From Candidatus Dormiibacterota bacterium (lineage in GTDB: Bacteria; Chloroflexota; Dormibacteria; Aeolococcales; Bog-877): 42,040 bases of DNA. Of this stretch, positions 16,188-24,415 are shown piece after piece (the first letter of the stretch is position 1; each line of letters opens with the position of its first letter). The notes below the pieces were generated by a model that was not told the origin of the DNA, did no database searches, and worked only from the letters and a program-made list of their open reading frames with translations. The position numbers and the translations under genes are program-made. The stretch is taken from assembly GCA_027313505.1 (NCBI GenBank), contig DAHVDN010000027.1, positions 1 to 42,040 of the forward strand, in the 5' to 3' direction.

Positions 16188-16978
16188 CCGAGGTCCGCGA
16201 ACTCCCCAATCGGGTCAGGTCAGTGCTGCAGGGCGGTGGAGCGGCTCCTCATCTGGTGCCCTACCTGATGGCCGGATTCCCCAAGCTCGCTGACACCGTC
16301 GGCCTGCTCTTGGCCGCAGAGGCGGCCGGAGCCACCCTGGTCGAGCTCGGGATCCCGTACTCGGACCCCCTTGCGGATGGGCCGACGATTCAGGCGGCGG
16401 GCCAGAGGGCGCTCGCCCAAGGTATGACGGTCCGATTGGCTCTGGAGCAGGTGGCGGAAGCCCGCGCGGCGGGCCTTCAAATCCCACTTGTGGTTATGAC
16501 GTACCTCAACCCGGTTCTACGCATGGGGCTGATGGAGTTCGCAGAGCGAGCTGCCAGGTCAGGTGTGGACGGCCTTTTGCTGCCAGACCTGCCACTTGAG
16601 GAGATGGCTGAGTTGAGTTCGTCAGCGGCGGAATTCGGGCTGGCTCTGAACACGATGGTAGCGCCGACCACCCCTGACCAGAGGATCGTGCGCGCGGCCC
16701 AGGTCAGCAGCGGATTCCTTTACTGCGTTTCCCGAACGGGCGTCACCGGGTCCAAATCTGGAGGAGGGGATGAGGCAACGTCGCTCCTGACCCGGTCACG
16801 CGCCCTCACCCCTATCCCATTGGCCCTTGGATTCGGGGTTCGGCGCCGGCAGCAGATCCAGGAGCTGGCGGGCCTAGCTGACGCTGTGGTGGTTGGGAGT
16901 CTGCTTCTCGAGGTGGCCGATGCGGCTCCGGACCCCGCCGTCGCGATTTTCGAAGCGGTGAGCGCACTAGCCGCCTAG
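16184..16978 (+). CDS. trpA: tryptophan synthase alpha subunit
   Basis: This TIM-barrel subunit cleaves indole-3-glycerol phosphate and channels indole to TrpB. The catalytic residues are visible in '[16 protein letters not shown]' (Glu and Asp), with 'L-L-P-D-L-P-L-E-E' mid-protein, '[10 protein letters not shown]' and 'L-G-F-G-V-R' at the phosphate site. At 264 residues it is standard. The TTG start overlaps the trpB stop. It ends only 8 bp from the convergent fabG stop, so little room remains for a terminator between the two operons. Confidence 0.97.
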   Translation: MTEVRELPNRVRSVLQGGGAAPHLVPYLMAGFPKLADTVGLLLAAEAAGATLVELGIPYSDPLADGPTIQAAGQRALAQGMTVRLALEQVAEARAAGLQIPLVVMTYLNPVLRMGLMEFAERAARSGVDGLLLPDLPLEEMAELSSSAAEFGLALNTMVAPTTPDQRIVRAAQVSSGFLYCVSRTGVTGSKSGGGDEATSLLTRSRALTPIPLALGFGVRRRQQIQELAGLADAVVVGSLLLEVADAAPDPAVAIFEAVSALAA

Positions 16979-16986
16979 ACAGTCGG

Positions 16987-17715
16987 TCAGGCGGATAGGC
17001 CGCCGTCGACCACCAGGACCTCGCCGGTGATGAAGGAGGCGGCTGGGCTACACAAAAAGGCCACCGCGGCTGCGATCTCATCGGCAGTTCCCGCCCGTCG
17101 GAGCGGTGTCATCTTGATCAGTCCTTCCAGGATCTCCTGGGTCATGGATTTTGCAGTCAGCTCGGTGAGAACGTATCCGGGGGCAACGGCGTTGCAGGTG
17201 ATCCCTCTCGACCCCAGCTCCTTGGCGACCGACTTGGTCAGGCCGACCAATCCTGCCTTGGCGGCTGCGTAATTCGCCTGGCCCGGGTTGCCTCCCAAAC
17301 CAACGATCGAGGTCACATTTACGATGCGTCCCCAGCGCTGCTTCATCATGTGCGGAATTGCCGCCTTGGTGACGTGGAAGCTGGCGCTAAGGTCGGTGCG
17401 GATCACCGAGTCCCAGTCGTCAGCGGTCATCCGGAGAAGGAGCCGGTCGCGCAGCATTCCGGCGTTGTTGACGACAATGTCGAAGGGGCCGGTTACCGAG
17501 AACATTTGAGTCACCTGGTCAGGGTCGCCCACGTCAGCCCTGTAGGTACGAGCCGATGGCCATGAGGCTGCGGTGGCGTCAGCGGAGGCCTGGTCGGAGC
17601 GGAAGTTGATCACCACTTCCGCTCCCATTCCGGCGAGCTGGGTCGCGATGGCAGCGCCGATACCCTTGCCCCCGCCGGTCACGAGGGCCCGGCGTCCGGA
17701 GAGGTTCAGGTCCAC
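16987..17715 (-). CDS. fabG: 3-oxoacyl-ACP reductase
   Basis: An NADPH-dependent short-chain dehydrogenase, the first reduction of each fatty-acid elongation cycle. It shows 'T-G-G-G-K-G-I-G' for the cofactor, 'N-N-A-G' near residue 87, the catalytic Ser in 'V-N-V-T-S-I-V-G', 'Y-A-A-A-K' and the 'P-G-Y-V-L-T-E-L' loop. At 242 residues it is typical. It is the last gene of the minus-strand block fabF-acpP-fabD-fabG and starts 2 bp after the fabD stop. This position and the ACP next door support fatty-acid FabG over other SDR roles. Confidence 0.95.
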   Translation of the reverse strand: MDLNLSGRRALVTGGGKGIGAAIATQLAGMGAEVVINFRSDQASADATAASWPSARTYRADVGDPDQVTQMFSVTGPFDIVVNNAGMLRDRLLLRMTADDWDSVIRTDLSASFHVTKAAIPHMMKQRWGRIVNVTSIVGLGGNPGQANYAAAKAGLVGLTKSVAKELGSRGITCNAVAPGYVLTELTAKSMTQEILEGLIKMTPLRRAGTADEIAAAVAFLCSPAASFITGEVLVVDGGLSA

Positions 17716-17717
17716 CC

Positions 17718-18680
17718 TCAGCGACCCTGCTCGTCGACCAGCAGTTCGTCGGCATTCCAGGTGACGACGCCGGTCATGTGCTTGGCGGCCAGGCTGGCCA
17801 GGACTCTGCCAGGGCCGAGTTCAACCACAGTCGCCACCCGCATACGCTGCATCGCAGCCATGGTCCGTGCCCAAAGCACCGGTCGCAGAAGGTGACCCAC
17901 CAGTTCGGAGCGTACCGCGTTCACGGAGTGCAGGACAAAGCCCGTCCCGTTGGCGATGAGCGGGATCTGAGGGGTGCGCAGCGGCAGAGCTCGGACGGTC
18001 TCGGCAAGCTTCGAGGCCGCGCGGCTCATGAGCGGGGAGTGGGCTCCCAGCGGGATGTCCAGCACCACCACCCGGCGGGCATTGGCGGCTGTGGCCAGCC
18101 TTTCAGCGGCCGCTATCGCTGATGCCTCGCCGCTCAGGATGAACTGGTTCGGTGAGTTGAGGTTGGCCAGCCAGATGCCTCCGGCAGCGCTGGCCTGGCA
18201 CCGAATGTCCTCCACCTGCACCTCCGTAAGGCCCACGATCGCCAGCATGCGACCAGGGTTGGTGAAGGCAGCCTCGGCCATGAGACGTCCCCGCTCACGC
18301 ACCAGCAATAGGGCGTCCTCCCAGGAGATGGCCCCCGAGGCGGCACAGGCGCTGATCTCTCCCAGGCTGTGGCCGGCAACCACCGCGATCTGGCTGGTGT
18401 CGTACCGCTGGCTGAACGCTTCGAAGGCAGCGTAAGAGACTGCGACCAGACACGGCTGGATGTTCTCCGTTCTCAAAAGCTCGTCCACGGGACCTTCAAA
18501 GCAGAGTCTGCGCAGGGGCATCTGCAAAATCTCCTCAGCTCGGGAGATCGCCCGATCCGCCTCGGGAAAGAGCCGGGTCAGTTCGACCCCCATCCCGGGA
18601 CGCTGGACCCCCTGGCCCGGGAAGAGGAGAGCCACTGGCGGGATGAGGGCTGCGGTCACGACGTTCGGATGAAGGGTCAA
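17718..18680 (-). CDS. fabD: malonyl-CoA:ACP transacylase
   Basis: Transfers malonyl groups from CoA to acyl carrier protein. The N-terminal 'L-L-F-P-G-Q-G' and the nucleophile elbow 'G-H-S-L-G-E' (Ser about residue 105) are diagnostic. The partner His lies in 'G-A-H-S-P-L-M' and the oxyanion Gln in 'P-G-Q-G-V-Q'. At 320 residues it is of usual size. Its GTG/ATG region overlaps the acpP stop by 4 bp, so acpP and fabD are probably translationally coupled. It works with the other three genes of this block in type II fatty-acid synthesis. Confidence 0.95.
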   Translation of the reverse strand: MTLHPNVVTAALIPPVALLFPGQGVQRPGMGVELTRLFPEADRAISRAEEILQMPLRRLCFEGPVDELLRTENIQPCLVAVSYAAFEAFSQRYDTSQIAVVAGHSLGEISACAASGAISWEDALLLVRERGRLMAEAAFTNPGRMLAIVGLTEVQVEDIRCQASAAGGIWLANLNSPNQFILSGEASAIAAAERLATAANARRVVVLDIPLGAHSPLMSRAASKLAETVRALPLRTPQIPLIANGTGFVLHSVNAVRSELVGHLLRPVLWARTMAAMQRMRVATVVELGPGRVLASLAAKHMTGVVTWNADELLVDEQGR

Positions 18681-18943
18681 ACGGGACCTCGATGTGCCTC
18701 AAGGTAGGTCCAAAGGTCGCCGACCATCTTCATCTGCTCCAGCTCCTCTGGAGGAAGGGCTACCTGGTAGCGGTCCTCGATGGCCATGATGAGCTCCACC
18801 AGGTCGAGGGAGTCGGCGGCCAGATCCCTGGCGAAGCTCACGTTCATTTGAACTCGGTCAGGTTCCACGCCCAGGATCTCAGCGGCGATCTTCTGGAGCT
18901 CGGCGAAATCGAAGTTGTCGTCGGTCGGGGTTGTATCCGGCAA
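18677..18943 (-). CDS. acpP: acyl carrier protein
   Basis: An 88-residue acidic helical carrier for growing acyl chains. The phosphopantetheine serine is Ser45 in 'D-L-A-A-D-S-L-D-L-V-E', with the classic helix III 'I-E-D-R-Y-Q-V'. The start is set at TTG 18943 because AGGAG lies 8 bases upstream on the minus strand. An open frame continues upstream to 19087 but that part runs back into fabF and reads as non-ACP sequence. The N-terminus is about 8 residues longer than E. coli AcpP. It lies between fabF and fabD. Confidence 0.93.
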   Translation of the reverse strand: MPDTTPTDDNFDFAELQKIAAEILGVEPDRVQMNVSFARDLAADSLDLVELIMAIEDRYQVALPPEELEQMKMVGDLWTYLEAHRGPV

Positions 18944-18966
18944 GCTGGTTACTCCTAGCGGTCGGT

Positions 18967-20226
18967 TCAGACTGGTGCCGGCCCGAGCGCGAGACTGGCG
19001 TTGTGGCCTCCGAACCCAAAGGAGTTCGAGAGGGCTGCTCGGATCGTGGCGGGCCGGGCCACATTGGCAACGTAATCCAGATCGCACCTGGGATCCTGGT
19101 TCTCAAGGTTGATGGTTGGTGGGATCAAGCCCCTCTGCATCGCCAGAAGGGAGGCGGCTGCCTCCAGAGCCCCGGCGGCGCCGAGCAGGTGTCCCGTCAT
19201 GGACTTGGTTGAACTCACGGCCACCTTCTCCGCGTGATCCCCCATCACCTCCCGTATGGCGAGCGTCTCAGCGATGTCGCCAAGGGAGGTGGAGGTGCCG
19301 TGGGCGTTGATGTAATCAACCTGGTCAGCGTCGAGACCCGCACGCCTCAGCGCCTGGTGCATCGCCCGTGCGGCTCCCCTTCCCTCGGGGTCGGGGGCGG
19401 TGAAGTGGTACATGTCCGCGCTCGCGCCGGCACCCAGTATCTCGCCCCATATGTGAGCGCCGCGAGCCTGGGCATGCCCCATCTCTTCGAGCACCATGAC
19501 CACTGCCCCCTCCGACATCACAAATCCGTCGCGGTCGATGTCAAAGGGTCGGCAGGCCCTCTGCGGATCTTCGTTGCGACGACTCATCGCACTCATCTGG
19601 CAGAAGGCTCCCATGAGCAGGGGGGTGATCCCGGCCTCAGCGCCGCCGGCGATCATCGCTACGGCATCTCCTCGCCTGATCACCTCAGAGGCGTCTGCCA
19701 GGGCATGAGACCCGCTGGCGCAGGCGCTCACCACCGCGTAGTTCGGCCCGCCCGCATGGAGCTCAATTGCGATCAGGCCCGCGGCCATGTCGGTGATCAT
19801 CATCGGCGCCATGAACGGGCTTATCCGGGAGACCCCCCTCTCGATGAGGGTTTGGTGAGCTCGCTCGATCTCCTCCATCCCACCGGCCGCGGAGCTTACA
19901 ACCACTCCGACCTGGTCCGGCTCCAACTTGGAGGGATCCAGCCCGGAGTCGTCGACCGCCATTCGCGCTGCTGCCAGGGCGAATTGACAGTACCTGGCGA
20001 CGTGCCTGGCTGTTTTGCGATCCATGAACAACTCGGGGTCGAAGTTGGGAACCTCGCCGGCGATTCGGGTCGGGTAGCCGGTGGTGTCGAAATGGGAGAT
20101 CAGGCCAATCCCAGAGCGACCGGAGATCAGGGCCTGCCAAACCTCATCTACGCCAATTCCCAGCGGAGTAACCATCCCCATTCCGGTTACGGCCACCCGC
20201 CTTCCCACCCTGCTCGAGTCGTTCAC
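18967..20226 (-). CDS. fabF: 3-oxoacyl-ACP synthase II
   Basis: A condensing enzyme extending acyl-ACP with malonyl-ACP. The KAS II triad is present: Cys169 in 'S-A-C-A-S-G-S-H', His309 in 'N-A-H-G-T-S-T' and His346 in 'S-M-T-G-H-L-L-G-A-A-G'. At 419 residues it is normal. GTG 20226 is preceded by GAGGAG on the minus strand. It is the first gene of the fab block and so probably carries the operon promoter in the 109-bp gap upstream; no clear -35/-10 pair was found. No fabH or plsX is adjacent, so initiation genes lie elsewhere. Confidence 0.96.
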   Translation of the reverse strand: MNDSSRVGRRVAVTGMGMVTPLGIGVDEVWQALISGRSGIGLISHFDTTGYPTRIAGEVPNFDPELFMDRKTARHVARYCQFALAAARMAVDDSGLDPSKLEPDQVGVVVSSAAGGMEEIERAHQTLIERGVSRISPFMAPMMITDMAAGLIAIELHAGGPNYAVVSACASGSHALADASEVIRRGDAVAMIAGGAEAGITPLLMGAFCQMSAMSRRNEDPQRACRPFDIDRDGFVMSEGAVVMVLEEMGHAQARGAHIWGEILGAGASADMYHFTAPDPEGRGAARAMHQALRRAGLDADQVDYINAHGTSTSLGDIAETLAIREVMGDHAEKVAVSSTKSMTGHLLGAAGALEAAASLLAMQRGLIPPTINLENQDPRCDLDYVANVARPATIRAALSNSFGFGGHNASLALGPAPV

Positions 20227-20335
20227 TCTCCTCGTAGCTTACGGACAATCTGTTGCTATTGCATCGGCCTGGAAGGATGATCGGTAACTCCCTCCCTGGG
20301 ACACAATGTCCTAAATCAGCTCCCGAGGTGCAGCC

Positions 20336-21565
20336 TCAGCCCATGCCCTGCGACAGTTGTCTGAGGTCGGTGTCCGGGCGGGCGAGGATCTGGGAGTCCA
20401 CCACCATCCTCTGCCCGATAAGGCGCCGCGCCGCCGTCAAATCCGCGAAGCGATTGACCGCAAGGCACGCTGTGATGAATGGTCCCTGCAGGTACAGGAT
20501 CGAGAAGTTGAATGTAAGAGGATCTCCGCGGATCACCTGGGGCTGGCCTGGGGCCGGGATCCCCACCATCTGCAGAGTGCTGTCGTACTGTTCTGACCAG
20601 AAGTAGGGCAAGCGTCGGAATGGAGCCCGACTACCGAGCATCGCGGCTGCAGCGTGCAGTCCCTGGTGTTGAGCGTTGTCCCAGTGCTCGAGCCGGATTC
20701 GGCGCCTCAGTCCCGGATACCAGAAGCGGGCCACGTCGCCCGCCGCGAAGATGGCGGGGTCCGAGGTCTGGCCGTGACGGTTGACCAGAATGCCGTCGGA
20801 AACCCGCAGCCCGGCAGCTACACCCAGCTCGGCCCGAGGGAGGGCCCCCACGCAGACCAAGGCCAGATCGCACTGGACCCGTGTCCCGTCGCTCAATGAG
20901 GCGGCTTCAACCCTGCGATCTCCGTGGAAGCGGAGGACCGAAGTTGAGAATCGGATCTCAACTCCCCGCTCGCGGTGCAGCTGGGTGACGGAGGCGCCGG
21001 CCTCTTTGCCCATTCCGGTCACCGCAGCCGGACCGGCCTCGAGCAGGGCTACCTGGCAGCCTCGTTGCCGGGCCACCGCGGCCAGCTCACAACCCAGGAA
21101 TCCCCCCCCGATCACCAGAACCTTCGGGCCTCTCAGCAGCCGGTCGCGTAGGGTCTCAGCCTCACTCAATTTGCGTAAGGTCTCGACCCCGTCCAGCGCG
21201 GATCCGGGCACCCTTAGAGTGACTGCCTCTGATCCGGTGGTCAACAGGAGCTTTAGGTAGGGGGCCACGGTCCCGTCCGAGAGCACCAGGCGCCGCTCGC
21301 CCGGGCGGATCTCGACGGCGCTGACTCCTCGACGCCACTCGACGGCCTGGTCACTGAAAAAGGTCTCCGGCAAAAGGCGGAGCTTGGATCTGTCCGTCCG
21401 CCCGAGCAGATATGCCTTCGACAGCGGCGGTCGGTCGTAGGGTTCCTCGTCCTCCTCTCCCAGCAGCATCAACCTGCCATCGAAGCCGGCCTTCCGCAGA
21501 GCGGAGACCGCTCGGCTGCCCGCGAGGCCAGCCCCGACGATGCAGATAGGCTCTGGCTGACTCAT
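20336..21565 (-). CDS. FAD-dependent ferredoxin-reductase-type oxidoreductase
   Basis: A pyridine nucleotide-disulfide fold flavoprotein of the rhodocoxin/putidaredoxin reductase group. It has an FAD motif 'G-A-G-L-A-G-S-R-A', the group marker 'P-Y-D-R-P-P-L-S-K' near residue 45, an NAD(P)H motif 'V-I-G-G-G-F-L-G-C-E', the second FAD motif 'I-F-A-A-G-D-V-A-R', and a C-terminal reductase domain starting 'Y-F-W-S-E-Q-Y'. These enzymes pass electrons from NAD(P)H to ferredoxins serving P450s or ring-hydroxylating oxygenases. Neither partner is in this window. ATG 21565 is preferred to the GTG directly before it. The substrate is unknown. Confidence 0.88.
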   Translation of the reverse strand: MSQPEPICIVGAGLAGSRAVSALRKAGFDGRLMLLGEEDEEPYDRPPLSKAYLLGRTDRSKLRLLPETFFSDQAVEWRRGVSAVEIRPGERRLVLSDGTVAPYLKLLLTTGSEAVTLRVPGSALDGVETLRKLSEAETLRDRLLRGPKVLVIGGGFLGCELAAVARQRGCQVALLEAGPAAVTGMGKEAGASVTQLHRERGVEIRFSTSVLRFHGDRRVEAASLSDGTRVQCDLALVCVGALPRAELGVAAGLRVSDGILVNRHGQTSDPAIFAAGDVARFWYPGLRRRIRLEHWDNAQHQGLHAAAAMLGSRAPFRRLPYFWSEQYDSTLQMVGIPAPGQPQVIRGDPLTFNFSILYLQGPFITACLAVNRFADLTAARRLIGQRMVVDSQILARPDTDLRQLSQGMG

Positions 21566-21622
21566 CACCCTCAGATTAGGGCCGCACCGGACTCCGTAGG
21601 CGGACAGGTATGCTTGCTGGCC

Positions 21623-22315
21623 ATGCCATCTCCGGTAAGACCGGCCCCCATGCCTAGCGTGGCGGGACGGGAGCGGGTTCTGGTGATTTCACGCTCCCGG
21701 GCTCTAGAGGGTGGCTCATGGCATGGAATCAGGCGCGGGGGGGTCGAGAGGCTGCTGGCCGAGATTGCTGCCTCGGGCAGTTTTCTGCCCCGGTCTGAGG
21801 TTGAGAGCGAACCCGGGTGGCAGCAGATCATTCCACACTTGGTGGTGGTGGCCGACGGCGCGGTGCTGGCGATGCGGCGCCTGCAAGGGGGGACAGAGCG
21901 CAGGCTCCGAGGGCAGGTGACAATCGGGGTCGGCGGCCACATCAATGCTGAGGATGGCGAACCGCCGACCGCATGGCGCTCGGGATGTCAAAGGGAGTGG
22001 AGCGAGGAGGTCATCTGCGACCGCTCACTGGTCGGTCGACCGGTGGGACTGATCAAGGACGACGCAGGGGCAGTCGGCCAGGTGCACCTTGGCGTTCTGA
22101 TCATGGTGGATGCCTCCTCGGCGGTGGTCGGGGTCCGTGAGCGCGAAAAGCTCCAGGGAAGGCTCACTCCCCTGGAGGAGCTGTCGGTCTTCTATCTGGA
22201 GATGGAAACGTGGTCTCAGTTCGTGTACGACGCATTGCTCTCCGGGGGCCTCGATTGGACCTGTGCGAAAGAACTGGAGATCGATCTGCCGGCGGCTCCA
22301 TCTGCCGCTTTCTGA
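21623..22315 (+). CDS. NUDIX-fold phosphoesterase-like protein
   Basis: About 230 residues. After 80 N-terminal residues comes 'I-I-P-H-L-V-V-V-A-D-G-A-V-L-A-M-R-R', then 'G-G-H-I-N-A-E-D-G' and a degenerate NUDIX helix 'R-E-W-S-E-E-V', matching the R-E-x-x-E-E core. This arrangement resembles the 'predicted phosphoesterase, MutT family' group rather than canonical NUDIX hydrolases. The protein ends with an 'E-M-E-T-W-S-Q' helix region. It diverges from the ferredoxin-reductase-type gene by about 57 bp. A TTG 9 bases upstream is an alternative start. The substrate cannot be predicted. Confidence 0.72.
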   Translation: MPSPVRPAPMPSVAGRERVLVISRSRALEGGSWHGIRRGGVERLLAEIAASGSFLPRSEVESEPGWQQIIPHLVVVADGAVLAMRRLQGGTERRLRGQVTIGVGGHINAEDGEPPTAWRSGCQREWSEEVICDRSLVGRPVGLIKDDAGAVGQVHLGVLIMVDASSAVVGVREREKLQGRLTPLEELSVFYLEMETWSQFVYDALLSGGLDWTCAKELEIDLPAAPSAAF

Positions 22316-22331
22316 CTGTTAGACTCGCTGC

Positions 22332-22739
22332 GTGAGCTACCAACCGGAGCCAGAGACCGGCCGAAACCCCCCGCCACTTTGGGTTACCACTGGGACCGAG
22401 TTCGACGGGTACAAGGTGGTGCGCCAGCTGGGGGTCGTTCGGGGTCTGATGGTTCGGTCTCGGTCGGTGGTCGGAAATCTCGGAGCCGGCCTTCAGCAGT
22501 TCGTGGGGGGCCGCCAGACATTCTTCATGAAGATGAGCGACCATGCCCGGCAGGAGGCGTACGACCTCATGGTCCAGCACGCCGCCGCACTGGGGGGCAA
22601 CGCCGTGATCGCCATGCGCTACGACTCCAATGAGCTGGCTCAGGGGGTCAGCGAGATCTTGGCCTACGGCACGGCAGTGGTCATTGCGCCATCAGATCAG
22701 GTGACCGGTCCGGGCCAAGCGCCACCTGCTGCTGGCTGA
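22332..22739 (+). CDS. YbjQ family protein
   Basis: A 135-residue member of the YbjQ (UPF0145) family of unknown role, proposed to form pentamers and once called heavy-metal-binding. It shows the family's 'G-Y-K-V-V-R-Q-L-G-V-V-R-G', 'A-L-G-G-N-A-V-I-A-M-R-Y-D' and a C-terminal 'A-Y-G-T-A-V-V-I' strand. It starts at GTG 22332, 16 bp after the NUDIX-like gene. The next gene's presumed start overlaps its stop. The family is clear but no function can be named. Confidence 0.83.
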   Translation: MSYQPEPETGRNPPPLWVTTGTEFDGYKVVRQLGVVRGLMVRSRSVVGNLGAGLQQFVGGRQTFFMKMSDHARQEAYDLMVQHAAALGGNAVIAMRYDSNELAQGVSEILAYGTAVVIAPSDQVTGPGQAPPAAG

Positions 22740-23991
22740 GGGTTCGAACCGGGCCGGAGACCTAGCCAGAGGTCGCCCCGTCCTGGTCATCGGGGCCGGA
22801 ATCTCCGGACTGATCGCGGCCAAGACGCTTGCGGACCACGGGCACAGAGTGCTCGTGGTGGATCGGGCCGCCACCGTCGGAGGGCGGGTTCACAGCATCG
22901 CACTTGGGACTACGCCTGTGGATGCGGGCGCTAGCCACGTCTGGAGTTTCTACTCCAGGACCAGGTGGTGGATCCAGAGGTTGGGGCTGGGTGCGGCCCT
23001 CGTCCCAGCGGGCGGACTAGGATCCCTCGGGATCGCAGCGACCGACCTGCCCGGGATTGTCAGAGCTGGCCTGGACGTGGCCCGCCTCTGGCGACGGCTG
23101 GACTTCCGATCTCCACAGCGTGCTGCCCCTTTCGACCGGGCATCGATCAGGGATTACGCAAGCCGCCATCTCAGTGCCCAGCTGACCTCGAGCGCTGTGG
23201 TCCCCTCCTTCGAATGGAATGCCTTCTGTTCACTGTCGGAGATGAGCCAGGTGCTCCTGCTCCAGGGAGGGCGACTGTTCCTGCGGGCGCGGCCCTACCG
23301 GATGAGAGGGGGACTGCAACTGTTTCCGGAGGCGCTGGCCCGAGGGCTCGACCTGCGCCTGGGGTCGCGGTTTGCCACCAGAAGTCTGGCTTTTGGTCCA
23401 GGTGGAGCCGTCGCCAAGCTGGCGGATGGGTCTTCAATACTCTGTGCTGCAGTAGTCGTGGCGACCGGTCCGGGGGAGGCTGCGGACTTGGCGGAGTTCG
23501 CTCCTTCGCTTGACCGGTTTCTCCGAGGGGTCGCCCACTCCACGGTGGTGCGGGAGTGGTGGAATCTGCCGGGCCGGCGAGCCTTCAGGAACGAACCCCT
23601 CCGTCTGTCCTTTGGAGTCAGCAGCGAAGGAGTGGCGGTGGCACGACCCGCAGGTGACGCTCTGTTCCTCTCGCTCGCCCTCTACGGCCGAGCCGTCAGG
23701 GAAATGGGCTCGGAGGAGGTTGATTCTGCGATGGAACAGTTGAGGATCGGGCTGCTTCTGGGCTCAACTCCCGGCCAGCCCATGACGCGGGCTCGGTTCC
23801 GGTGGGACTCGGCGGTCACCATCTTTGCGCCCGGTCATTTTCGGCAGCTGGACCAGCTTGTGCCCAGCCGGCCACAGGGGCGTGTGGTGCTGGCTGGTGA
23901 CTACCTTGTCAGCCCCACAGTGGAGGGTGCCGTGCTGAGTGGGGAGCGGGCGGCGGCCGAAGTGATGCGTTTGCCTATACTTGAAAGGTGA
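22732..23991 (+). CDS. amine-oxidase/protoporphyrinogen-oxidase-like flavoprotein
   Basis: About 419 residues. The Rossmann motif 'V-L-V-I-G-A-G-I-S-G-L' begins near residue 18, followed by 'D-R-A-A-T-V-G-G-R-V-H-S', the GG-motif of flavin amine oxidases, and a C-terminal 'V-V-L-A-G-D-Y-L-V-S-P-T-V-E-G-A-V-L-S-G' FAD motif. Candidates are small-molecule amine or phytoene/porphyrin-type oxidoreductases; the middle is too divergent to choose. The Rossmann motif lies upstream of every in-frame ATG, GTG or TTG: the frame is blocked by TGA at 22702, and only CTG codons (for example 22732, overlapping the ybjQ stop) precede the motif. The start is therefore unusual or the region contains an error. 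A CysO-like gene follows. Confidence 0.75.
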   Translation: MAEGSNRAGDLARGRPVLVIGAGISGLIAAKTLADHGHRVLVVDRAATVGGRVHSIALGTTPVDAGASHVWSFYSRTRWWIQRLGLGAALVPAGGLGSLGIAATDLPGIVRAGLDVARLWRRLDFRSPQRAAPFDRASIRDYASRHLSAQLTSSAVVPSFEWNAFCSLSEMSQVLLLQGGRLFLRARPYRMRGGLQLFPEALARGLDLRLGSRFATRSLAFGPGGAVAKLADGSSILCAAVVVATGPGEAADLAEFAPSLDRFLRGVAHSTVVREWWNLPGRRAFRNEPLRLSFGVSSEGVAVARPAGDALFLSLALYGRAVREMGSEEVDSAMEQLRIGLLLGSTPGQPMTRARFRWDSAVTIFAPGHFRQLDQLVPSRPQGRVVLAGDYLVSPTVEGAVLSGERAAAEVMRLPILER

Positions 23992-24004
23992 TGGAAGTCG
24001 TCGA

Positions 24005-24301
24005 TTGAGCGTTCGGGTCAGGGTCCCCAGTCCTCTGCGTCAGCTAACCGGAGGAGCTTCCGAGGTTGAGGCGGAAGGGTCCACCGTCGGCGAGGCCTTG
24101 CATGGGCTGGAGCACAGCTTCCCTGGCTTTGAGGCGCGACTTTTCGAGGCCGGAGGCGGTCTACGCCATTTCGTGAACGTCTACCGTAACGACGAGGACA
24201 TCCGTGGCGCGGGCGGCCTCGATGCAGCGCTGCAAGCTGGCGACGATCTCAGCATCGTTCCGGCGGTGGCCGGCGGATGGTCCCCCGCAAGCGCGGACTG
24301 A
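24005..24301 (+). CDS. CysO/ThiS/MoaD-like ubiquitin-fold sulfur carrier with C-terminal tail
   Basis: A 98-residue beta-grasp protein. It matches the CysO subgroup closely: 'L-R-H-F-V-N-V-Y-R-N-D-E-D-I-R' at 53-67, 'G-G-L-D-A-A-L' near 70 and 'P-A-V-A-G-G' at 86-91. Carriers of this type end in Gly-Gly and hold sulfur as a thiocarboxylate. Here seven more residues (W-S-P-A-S-A-D) follow Gly91, so a protease must expose Gly-Gly first, as QbsD does for QbsE. A Mec-like JAMM protease is encoded at 6568-7065. TTG 24005 is chosen because GGAAG lies about 7 bases upstream and the fold starts there. The tRNA thiolase gene mnmA follows by 114 bp, so the carrier may feed sulfur to tRNA or cysteine. 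Confidence 0.87.
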   Translation: MSVRVRVPSPLRQLTGGASEVEAEGSTVGEALHGLEHSFPGFEARLFEAGGGLRHFVNVYRNDEDIRGAGGLDAALQAGDDLSIVPAVAGGWSPASAD

Positions 24302-24415
24302 CGTCAATTACGCGGCAAGGCTCTCTACTGCGACCGATGGGGTTGGGCTCTGTGGCGCGGCGTCGGGTAAGGCAGCAGGAGCTGAATCGGTTGTGGCAAT
24401 GACCTACGGTTCCCA

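Noticed and set aside
18944-19087. N-terminal extension of acyl carrier protein to a 136-residue protein
   Set aside because: The extension overlaps fabF and has no ACP character; a well-spaced AGGAG supports TTG 18943.
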